From Hygrocybe punicea (lineage: Eukaryota > Basidiomycota > Agaricomycetes > Agaricales > Hygrophoraceae), in contig OY744465.1 in the NCBI GenBank assembly GCA_963556145.1, positions 5,022,001-5,086,000 of the forward strand: a stretch of 64,000 nucleotides of DNA, given 5' to 3'. Below are positions 10,466 to 19,010 of this stretch, piece by piece. The position numbers and the translations under genes are program-made. Positions within the stretch are counted from its first letter, which is position 1, and every line of letters starts with the position of its first letter. A model generated the notes under the pieces. That model saw nothing but the letters and a program-made list of their open reading frames with translations, was not told the origin of the DNA and ran no database searches.

Positions 10466-11430
10466 TGTCAGCAACACAATCGACCAGGCAGCCCTCACGG
10501 CAACCCTGGTCGATTGACAGCCTCAGGCACAAGTGTGCTATCACGATCAGCTGTGCCATTGAGCCCACGACTGCTGCCACCTACTCCTCTGCTTTACATT
10601 CATACATTACCTTTTGCGCTAACCACAACCTCCCAAACACCCCGACACCCGACTCCCTCAGTTTCTTCGTCATCTACATGTCCCACCACATCAAGCCACG
10701 CTCCGTCGATAACTACCTCTCCGGAATTTGTAATCAACTCGAAGCCTTCTACCCCGACGTCTGCGCTACTCGTTGCCATCCACTCGTCGTCAAAACCCTC
10801 ACTGGCTGTAAGAAACTCCGTGCCGCCAGTACTCACAGGAAACGACCGTTGACGCGTGGCGAACTCGATCACATCACTTCTCTGCCCGCTTGCCATGACG
10901 ACCTTCTCTTCGGCGCCATTACCACCGTTGCCTTCCACGGCCTGCTTCGTCTCGGTGAACTCGTGTGGCCCGACTCTTCCACATTACAAGACTACTGTAA
11001 GGTCATCCTGCGCCACACCGTTCATCACAACGCGACTTCCTTTGACTTCTACTTGCCTGGACACAAAGCCGACCGCTTTTTCGAAGGCAGCAAAATACTG
11101 ATACATGCTCGCGACTGCCAACATGACCCCCTCTCTATTTTTCTCAACTACCTCAACTCTCGCGACCATCTCTTCCCAACTCATCCCAAACTTTACCTGC
11201 ATGCGGACGGCAGTATCCCCACTCGTTCGTGGTTCCTGCGGCGTTTCCGCACATACTTCGTCGACCCTTCGTTAGGTGGTCAGTCACTTTGTTCTGGCAG
11301 TGCCACTGACCTCGCAAATGCCAGTGTCCCTCCTTATTTAATCCAAAGCATCGGCCGCTGGGCCTCCAACGCCTGGCAGGTGTACATACGTCGACACCCT
11401 GCGCTTCAGGCCGCCCTCCTTTTCGGATGA
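10465..11430 (+). CDS. DIRS-2 tyrosine recombinase with lost H-x-x-R box
   Basis: A full-length open frame of about 321 residues, homologous throughout to the DIRS-1 recombinase. The box I arginine is present (FHGLLRLGEL), and the nucleophile region GRWASNAWQVYIR is kept. Box II, however, reads QSLCSGS where HSLRSGG is expected, so both the His and the Arg are replaced. It is probably catalytically dead despite the open frame. An alternative ATG lies 6 bp upstream at 10459; I chose 10465 because it matches the DIRS-1 start and overlaps the RT stop (TGATG). Confidence 0.85.
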   Translation: MSATQSTRQPSRQPWSIDSLRHKCAITISCAIEPTTAATYSSALHSYITFCANHNLPNTPTPDSLSFFVIYMSHHIKPRSVDNYLSGICNQLEAFYPDVCATRCHPLVVKTLTGCKKLRAASTHRKRPLTRGELDHITSLPACHDDLLFGAITTVAFHGLLRLGELVWPDSSTLQDYCKVILRHTVHHNATSFDFYLPGHKADRFFEGSKILIHARDCQHDPLSIFLNYLNSRDHLFPTHPKLYLHADGSIPTRSWFLRRFRTYFVDPSLGGQSLCSGSATDLANASVPPYLIQSIGRWASNAWQVYIRRHPALQAALLFG

Positions 11431-11899
11431 CGTTGATTATTCTGCTGCTTCCCATCACGTTTCCCGCTCACTTTACCTTTCCTACGATCCCACACAAGAA
11501 CAAAATAAAAAAAATAAAAAAATAATTTAATAGCCTCTTACGGTTCCGCAGCTCCTTTATGTTACTTTCGTTCTTATGACTGTGTATTACTTCTCAGTCT
11601 TATATTATTTCTGCTTCGGCCTGGATCCAGCTTCTGAATTCAGAGCTGGATTGCAGACACCTTATTCCACTCAAAGGACAAACTGAGTAAGCGTGATTAG
11701 AGCATTATAAAACTTTAGTTCCAAGTTTACTCAAATTTCTAGTCCAAATTTAGGCATCACCTAAAGGCAGGCCAAAATTAAAACTTTCGGTAGCGTTAAA
11801 ATAATAAAATTAATAATTATCAAAATGTAAGATTTTCGGCAGCTATTTAAATTCAAAGTTGTTGTTAGATCTAAAGCTATTGCCCGTGCCATTGCCCGC

Positions 11900-13065
11900 T
11901 CGTTGCCCGCCCATTGCCCACCCACTGCCCACCCATCTCCCAATCTTACCTCACGAGCCCAGCTCCAACGTCAATTGACATGGTGGTGGGGTTCGTGAGG
12001 TGATGACAGAGGTAGGGGGGAGAGGCAGATGGGGGAGATGGCGGGGGCGACAAGGGTGTACGGGGGCACGACAGAATGAGAGCGGGGAGATGGCGGGGGC
12101 ACGATAGGATGGGAGGGCGACGAGGGTGTAGGTGATGAGGTGTGGGAGATGGCGTGGGCATGGCACGATGGGATGGGAGGAGATGGCGTGGGGGACGAGG
12201 GAGTGGGAGGGTGAGGAGATGGCATGGGCGTGGGCATGGGCGACAAGGGTGTGGCGTGGGCGATGAGGGTGTGGATGACGAGGGTGTGGGAGATGGCGTG
12301 GGGTGTGGGCGAGGGAGGTGATGGCGGAGGTGGCTTGGCGGGAGATGGCGTTGGCGATGAGGGTGTGGGAGATGGCGTGGACATGGGTGAGGGAGATGGC
12401 GGGGGCACGATGGGAGGGCGACGAGAGGGTGTGGGAGATTGCGTGGTGATGGGATGGGATGGTGGGGAGATGGCGTGGGTGTGGACGAGGGAGATGGCAC
12501 AGGCATGGCCATGGGGGATCCAATTTTGGATGGGTTAGATGTGGGCGACGAGAGCGTGGGCGACGAGAGTGTGGCGATGAGAGTGTGGGCGATGAGAGCG
12601 TGGCGACGGCGTCGCAATGAGAGCGTCGCATGTGTGACGAGGGTGCGGCATGGGCGACAAGGGTGTGGGAGATGGCGAGTGTGAGGAGAGATGGCGACGA
12701 TGACGAGGGAGATGGGAGATGGCGTGGGTGTGGACGAGGGAGATGATGGGGAGGGCGGAGGTGTGGGCGACAGCTTGGCAGGAAATTGAGGGTGGGAAAT
12801 GGTGGCGAGGGTGAGGGAGATGGCGTGGGGTGTGGGAGATCGTCATACTTGGGCAGGGGAGATGCCGGGGATGGGATGAACGGGAGCGGGAGAGATGGCG
12901 AGATGGCGTCACGGTGGGTGTGAGGTCGAAAAAAGAAAATTGATTGGTTTTGTCAACGTCGGAGCTGGGTTCAGGTCATGATTGGGAGGTGGGTGACGGG
13001 TGGGCGACGGGTGGGTGATGGGTGGGCGATGGGTGGATGACGGGTGGGCGATTGCGCGGGCAATA
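11900..13065. repeat. G-rich minisatellite (GGGAGATGGCGTGGG-type units)
   Basis: About 1.1 kb of degenerate units built from GAGATGGCG, GTGGGCGA, GACGAGGGTGTGG and similar. It is bordered on both sides by inverse CCCACCCAT/GGGTGGGCGA runs that belong to the TIRs. The + strand is strongly purine- and G-rich. Long open frames on both strands here (for example His/Pro/Ser-rich frames on the minus strand) come from the repeat and are not taken as genes. Confidence 0.8.
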
Positions 13066-13598
13066 GCTTTAGTTCTGATTGAAATTTGGAATGTTGATAA
13101 CCGCCAAAATCTTTTTTTTTGATAACTATTAAATCCATTATTTTAGTCACACTGAAAGTTTAAATTTTGGCCTGCCTTTGGATGATACCTAAATTTAGAC
13201 TAGCAAATTTGAGTAAACTTGTAGCGAAATTCTGTTTTCCTTCCACAATTTAGAACAGGTCATCATTTTAATTGTAAAACTAGTCTAAAGATGAAACTAA
13301 ATAAATACTTTAGATGTACATTTATTTGTGACTTAAATTCAATATTTAGGCTAGGCCTAAATGTAAATCTAAAAATTATATTTTTCTGCTCACTTTAGAA
13401 ACCACTTTAGACCCCAACTAAATGTTGGAACTCCTGAGGTGTAAGCAACCATACATTTGCCTACTTGCCTCTTTTGGCACATCAGCGTGATCAGCACCTT
13501 TGATAAGGCGCTCAGTCAGTCACAGAAACTTGATGATTATCAGATCCTGATAAAGCTCCTTGGCCCAGAAGGACACCGCTTCCCCCTCTCTTCACACA

Positions 13599-16500
13599 AT
13601 GAGTTCCAGAGCAAGAAGGTGGTGGCAAGATTACTTCCATGACCATCCTTGATTGCACATTCGTCCAAAGGATCCAGAGGCATGGTTTTCATCTGGACAT
13701 TCATTGACTAGGGTATATTGTAAGCAGTGCTTTCGCCACCACAAGGCTGAGGTCTTGCAGGAGCAGCAAATGGAGATCTCAACAGGATTGCGACAAGAGT
13801 TACAGCCCTTAGAAGGAATTGAGTCTTTTCGTACATCTCTCCCACTCATTATGCAGGCTTTTAATAACCAGTATTGAATTTGAAGTGTGGACGCAAAAAT
13901 GTGCTAAAGACCAGCGGAGGGGTTGGCTTCCAGCATGAGCTGGGACTCTTATCATACATCTCAGATCCTGCACATACCAGCCTCCCAAAGTCAAGTCACA
14001 AGCTGAACAAGAGCGAAGTGAAGAGTCACCCCAACCTATATGCACTCACTCTTACCAACCAACAAACATGCCTCCTCCTCCCAATTTTCATCTGGGCCCT
14101 TCTGGATTTGCACCTAGCCCAATGTTGTTAAATCCACCATTCCCTCGAGATCCAGCTGCAAGCTCATCAACTGGACCTGGAACAAGTAATTACTATCCCC
14201 TCCGAAGCACTCCCACCTCGGCGCAATGTTCACCATTACCTTCCCCATACCTTGGAACCTTTTTGGACGCAGGACTATCGAGAGCTACAAGTCCAGCTGT
14301 TTCGGAGTCTGGCTCGCTAACATCTGCACACTCTCAGCCTCACCTTGTTAAGTGTAAAGCATCATTACAACTCACCCGCACATTCCCACCATTTAACCAG
14401 CCACGTTTTGAAGAGTACATTGCTCGCCTCACAGCTTCCGCAGGACTTCCCCTCTCATGGGTAGAAAACCCCGATTGGCTTTCTTTTATAGATGAGTTTA
14501 TTCCCGCAGCCATATCACCTTCTCGGAAGGTTCTTACTGGACGGCTTCTCCCTCAAGCTGTTATCCACCTTCGAGAAGACGCTATTAAATGAGCAAGAGG
14601 TCATTTGGCGACTCTCCAAGCAGATGGTTGGACTGGAGAAAACCATCACCATCTCATCGCATTCATGATGAGTGCAAATCACGAGGTAAGCACCTTGTCA
14701 TCTCTCACCCCTGGAAACTGATGCATCCTGTGGAAAGATCCATACATTGCATGTCCACGATGCATCTGGGGAGCGAAAAACGGCCAAAAACCTGTTGCAG
14801 CTCATGGTTGAGGTGATCGAACTTGCAGAGAGTAAATGGGGTGTAACTGTGATTGCCTTTGTGACTGATGCTTCTGGGGAGTCTCGCAAAGCGCGAAGGC
14901 TTCTCGTCATTAAATTCCCTCACATTATAGTGTTAGATTGTTACGCTCATCAAGTTTGTTCACTAACCTTGTTCGATTTTGCTTAAAATCTAATATTGGT
15001 ATTAGGTGAATCTCGTGGTCGGTGATTACTTCAAATGCTCGGATGGTTTTCTCCACTACTCGGATCTGGCCAACGACCTCATAACCTGGCTTCGAAGCAA
15101 AACTTATGTGCTTGCATTAATTCAGGACACCCAAACTGAACTGACTGGTTCAGCTTTGGCTGTTATTCAGGCTGTCCTCACTCGGTAGACTGCTCACTAC
15201 CTTGCCTATTCTCAGCTTCTTTCTCTTCGACCTTGTCTTCTCACCCTTGTCAACCGCGATGAGCTTCTCCCTGTTGCCCAGGGAAAGCTTGTCCAATTGT
15301 CAGCAGATGTAAAGTCACGAACTAAATCTGAACAGATGGTTCAGATAATGAATAATGCTTCATTCTGGGTACATTTAGCTCGGTAATTTACCTTAAACTT
15401 TGTCACAACCTACCCTTATTATTCTATTTCAGAATTAAACGACACCTCGAGCCTCTCGCAGTTGCTGCCAATATCGCTCAAGGTGCCTTCTGCTGAGTTG
15501 ATGAAGTTCTTTTGACTTTCGGAGCATTGTATATCCAATTCTGTGGCTTCAATGAGCTGGATGAGCTTGCTCTCCGAGATGCCATCCTAACCAGCCTCGA
15601 GAAGCGGTGGAGCAAGGCTGACCAGGACATTTTCATTGCAGCTGTAATTCTGAATCCCTATACCCGTACCACTCCATTTGTTGCCCATCGCATCTTCTCC
15701 ATTGCCGAAATCTGGGGACTGTTGAAGTGTCTCTGGTTGAGATTTTTTAGATCGGAGCCTTTAGCCCAACTTTTCACACTCGTCGCGGACTACATGAATA
15801 ATCAAGGCACCTTTCAAGATCTTGATTCCGTTGCAGAGACTTTGGGAATGCTTGCTAATGCCGATGTGTGTCATGTTCACCAGGGAACATTTTTCATGGC
15901 ACTTACATCCTATCCAGCAAAAAAGCCCCGATCCTCTGCTGGTCTACAAGTCGTTTGATGTTGTCGGACAGCTGCCAAATGATTTAATCAAGCTTGCGCG
16001 TCATGTTCTCTCTGTTTCTGCAAACTCGGCTTCCTGCGAACGGCTGTTCAGTGTTTTTGGAATGACACTAACAAAACTTCGTAATCGGCTTAGGAAGGAA
16101 GCACTCGAGAATCTTGCTGAGTTGAAGATGCACATTTGTGATGAGCATCTCCGGAACAAGCAGATGAAAGATCGACTTAGGTGGTTCTTTGGTAAACGAC
16201 CCCCTCAGGCCCCTCAGGCTCCTGCGGCTATTGATCCTATGGTCCCACCTGCCACCCTGCCACCTGAATCATCAGAGCCCACAGTTGAGTCAATTCCTGG
16301 GCCCAATGATGTTCTCACCAGCAACAGCTTTCGAGATATCACAACAGGTTTGATTCAACTTCTTGATGAAGATCTGGATGAGGAGCCACCTGAGGTCCAG
16401 ATTCAACATTCACATCGAAAATCTCCATCAAACTGCACAATCTTTTCAATTTTCAGAATACACACTGGATAGCAGTACAGCAACGAAGTGCGCATCGCAA

Positions 16501-16608
16501 CCTTTCCGATGAGCTTGATTTGTATGATTTGTTGAGTGCTGATGATGTAGGGGAGGTTAATGGGGATTTTGGTATGGACGATACCGCTAGTACGGTCTTA
16601 ACTACGTA
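13599..16608 (+). pseudogene. hAT transposase pseudogene
   Basis: Starting at ATG 13599, the N-terminal part (RRWWQDYFHDHP, VYCKQCFRHHKAEV) resembles a BED-type zinc finger and already has a stop at 13650. From 14066 a Pro/Ser-rich stretch leads to the hAT core: FEEYIARLTASAGLPLSWVE, then VHDASGERKTAKNL, VIAFVTDASGESRKARRLL and HIIVLDCYAHQ. A short intron (14955-15005) is followed by VNLVVGDYFKC. The C-terminal dimerisation block is LSVSANSASCERLFSVFG, then LRKEALENLAELKMHI. Lesions include in-frame stops at 15187 (TAG) and 15494 (TGA) and a frameshift near 15900-15950. The frame ends at TAG 16608. The family moves DNA by cut and paste; this copy cannot. Confidence 0.88.
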
Positions 16609-16973
16609 GAATTCCTGTATATTGCTTCAGAAAGTACGAGGTCGTTCAAGCGTCGTATGTTGTGTCATTTGTGGTTACTTAATGTTGCCAACTTTAACAC
16701 ATTGCCAACATTTCCGACATCTCAGCAACACGCACAACACTGACTACACTCCAGTACACCACCCATTACTCCAGTATACCTAGTGGTCCTATAGTATATC
16801 GTAATGATTTCTTGGCTTTGGACTCGGGCGTATCAACATGGGATGCTGTGAGCCTGTCACACGGAGACACCCATTGACAACTTTTAAGCTGCCATGTTTG
16901 ACAGACACTTGGCCTTGGCAGACCATTTTTACTTTTTTTCCCTCTTGTTCCTTCCTCGAGTTTGCTGTGAATC

Positions 16974-17714
16974 ATGGAAGATTCACCACCGTATACTTCG
17001 TCGTCTCCGGCCCCTTTCTATTCTAGGGAACCTTCAGCTGATGAAGAACGACTTGTATGCCTCTCTCTTAGCCATGAAGAACCATTGGGAAATTTCATTA
17101 AATGATTGGGAGGGATTACTCTCACGTTGTTCGACCAAGTTGATGGAATGGTCCCCCTGTACGAACAGAATTCCATTGTAAACGGGGTGATTTCCCTCGA
17201 GCGTTGCGAAGAGGTTTATTCGGTGGCCGTAAAGGTAGGTAAATTCAAAATCAAATTTCCAATCATCAGCTCTCTTGTCCAGTTTGCATGATGCGCCTCG
17301 ATGTCCTGCTTACGTGTTTGAATTTGCAGCTGGAATGCTGGTTGACATTGGCCCTATCGATAGATGACCCAGACAGAACGAAGTTGGTGTCAAATAAATA
17401 CATGCTGTGGCAACGCTCGCCGACCAAGAAATCATGTCCGGCCACCCATACTTTTGCATGTAAATTTCCATCGGTATTCAAGGCGAGATGTTAAACCCAA
17501 CAACTACCACCTTCATATGAGATTGTTCTCCCTCGCGGATTCTCAGCAAGGTGTCTCTATGTTCTGATGGTCACGATATCCAAGACTGGAAATCCACTAG
17601 TGTTTTGGAAAGAGCCTGAAGTGTAAGTCCCCTTGCTATATATATATATATTTCACTATTCTTAACATTCATGAGGATATTAGCATCAGTTTCATTCTTG
17701 ATTACCATCACCGA
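16974..17714 (+). pseudogene. Arrestin-like pseudogene 2, 5' part (exons 1-3a)
   Basis: This is homologous in sequence and exon order to arrestin-like gene 1. Exon 1 is 16974-17234 (MEDSPPYTSSSPAPFYSR), exon 2 is 17330-17622 (LECWLTLALS, KYMLWQRSP, LPPSYEIVLPRGF) and exon 3 begins at 17684 (SISFILDYHH). In-frame stops occur in exon 1 (TGA after NFIK) and exon 2 (TAA after KARC). TE-A is inserted within exon 3 directly after 17714, and the coding sequence resumes at 27491. The gene is not recognisably functional. Intron 2 contains a short TA microsatellite near 17638-17651. Confidence 0.8.
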
Positions 17715-18508
17715 TGTAGAGGGTCCTCGACCCTCTGAGGCCGTAACATCGATATCTAGCGAATCCGCTCGAACCCGACGTCTCTAGCAATCTACGTTCG
17801 AACCCAACGCAACCCGACGCAACCCGATGCATACCGACTAGCACGGCCGCTCACGTACCTGGTCGGTCTATCCCCTAAACTCGCGGAACTTCAAATATCA
17901 AAGATAGATCTCATCGGACTGGGATCCCGACATCGGACTTGCCTTATTCACGCCTAGCGTCTCCCTTATGGGGATATAGTAAAGTACTTTGCATCTTTTA
18001 CGGTTTTTTATATCTTCCACCCATTTTCCCTGTCATCGTCACCTCGCAACGCTCTTCCTACTTCCCCATTTTTATTCTCCTTTGTTTCCTCTCATCGGCC
18101 GAGGACTCTCATCCGAATCTAGGTACAGAACTTTGTAGTATAAAAACGGTGCCCAAGCGCCGTCTCAAAAAAAAGAAACCAGTTCCCCCATTTCCTCTCT
18201 CTGAGAATTAGTCTCTCAGTAAATTCCATCGCACACATTGCTCGTCGGATTCCTCGACGCCCTCCCCGTCATTCTACCGCCTTTATCTCTACGTTTCTCG
18301 TCACCCGACACCCGACCCACTGTACCCGACATCGTCGGCTTCGTCGGCTTCGATCGGTCTCGATAGAATTCAGTAGTTTACTCAGCGGCTTCTTACTTTT
18401 TATATCCTATTATCTTACTGAAGCTTGTTAGACTATTCCTAGTCACTTCTACGCTGACCCCACAGGCTTAGGATTATTATTCCGCAGCCACCCCGACCTC
18501 GCATTTAC
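17715..18508 (+). repeat. TE-A 5' LTR
   Basis: Begins TGTAGAGGG and ends TTTACA. It is repeated at 26701-27486 and, inverted, as the two LTRs of TE-B. It holds a TATA-like box at 18139-18145, which probably drives the genomic transcript. Confidence 0.93.
18135..18145 (+). promoter_or_regulatory. LTR promoter TATA-like element (GTAGTATAAAA)
   Basis: GTAGTATAAAA lies about 420 bp into the LTR and recurs in the otherwise diverged LTR of TE-C at 43619-43629. Conservation across both LTR families suggests the core promoter at the U3/R boundary. The transcription start itself is not visible. Confidence 0.6.
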
Positions 18509-18510
18509 AT

Positions 18511-18528
18511 CTGGAGCCCACCGCGAGG
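18511..18528 (+). promoter_or_regulatory. TE-A primer binding site
   Basis: TGGAGCCCACCGCGAGGA starts 2 nt after the LTR, as expected for complementarity to the CCA end of a tRNA. The same 18 nt occur in TE-B (38786-38803, inverted) and TE-C (43908-43925). I cannot name the tRNA. Confidence 0.8.
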
Positions 18529-19010
18529 AATAGTCTAGCACCACCATAGCTTCCTCTTCCCGTATCCCTCCCTCTGACCGTCGTCTTCGAGAACTTCCTC
18601 GAAGAACTCTTCAACAAGAACTCTCTTTAGTCGCCTTCGACCCGACAATCGACGACGACTTCTTCCAGCTAGTACCCGACCACCTCGCTCGACATAACAA
18701 TCTCCCGCTCGTCTCAGGGTCAAACACCCCCCTATATCTTTCATCCGACAGTCTCGAATCGGTCGATATACCGATAATTACCATTACACCCGACTCATCC
18801 GATCTCAGTTCGACACCCGCATCGCCTACGTCCCCGACTTCGACCTCACTAGAACCCCCGTCCACATCTTTGCTCTCGACATCGAAAACTCCGTCATCGT
18901 CATCGTCCCCGTCTTCGTCTTCGTCCACGCCGTCATCGCCCACGTTACCCGACCTGCTCATCGTACACCCGACAACCGCTTCATCGACATCTCAGCTCCT
19001 CCCACTCACA
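18529..19010 (+). other. TE-A 5' leader
   Basis: About 480 bp between primer binding site and the gag ATG, C/T-rich with TCGTC/CGTC-type runs toward the 3' end. The gag frame is open upstream of its ATG for at least 140 bp, but no in-frame ATG was found there. The corresponding leader of TE-B is longer because GACGATGAC-type units have expanded. Confidence 0.6.

Larger units (their letters stand above)
7010..11722 (+). mobile_element. DIRS-type retrotransposon 2 (degenerate)
   Basis: The order is gag, RT/RNase H, tyrosine recombinase. The left end carries TAGTCTAATCACGC (from about 7025) and the right end GCGTGATTAG (about 11691-11700), a 10-bp inverted match. Boundaries are approximate: they are set by where the left TIR of the host foldback element stops and resumes. 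A hairpin (ATCCAGC/GCTGGAT, about 11626-11654) precedes the right end, as in DIRS-1. In contrast to DIRS-1, no internal direct repeat pair was found in the tail. All three coding regions carry lesions, so this copy is not autonomous. Confidence 0.82.
6783..13442. mobile_element. Long-TIR foldback element inside the hAT, split by DIRS-2
   Basis: The left arm begins at about 6783 and continues after the DIRS insertion at about 11720-11900. The right arm is about 13050-13442. The arms match in inverse orientation through many blocks, such as ACATTTAGGCCTAGCCTAAA, TTGAATTTAAGTCACAAATA and AAAGGCAGGCCAAAAT, giving TIRs of roughly 400 bp. The ends are ACAC(A/C)TCAGGA. No transposase frame is visible, and the centre is a G-rich minisatellite. 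I could not find a convincing target duplication. With DIRS-2 removed the element would be about 2 kb. Confidence 0.75.
6695..16742 (+). mobile_element. hAT transposon (decayed, formerly autonomous), TSD ACTACACT
   Basis: Terminal inverted repeats start CAGTGTTG at the left and end CAACACTG at the right, with further TGTTGGC/GCCAACA motifs inside both ends. Exact 8-bp duplications ACTACACT lie at 6687-6694 and 16743-16750. The right half encodes a hAT transposase (13599-16608) with stops and a frameshift. The left arm was later invaded by a foldback element (about 6783-13442), which was in turn invaded by a DIRS element. Without these insertions the transposon would be about 3.4 kb. It separates two arrestin-like paralogues that would otherwise be about 0.5 kb apart. 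Confidence 0.88.

Noticed and set aside
33..11430. The DIRS recombinase frames considered as host or phage-type integrase genes
   Set aside because: Each directly overlaps a DIRS RT/RNase H frame and has the element's terminal motifs downstream.
11946..12912. Long His/Pro/Ser-rich open frames on the minus strand and Gly-rich frames on the plus strand
   Set aside because: They arise from the G-rich minisatellite, occur in several frames at once and have no conserved domain.
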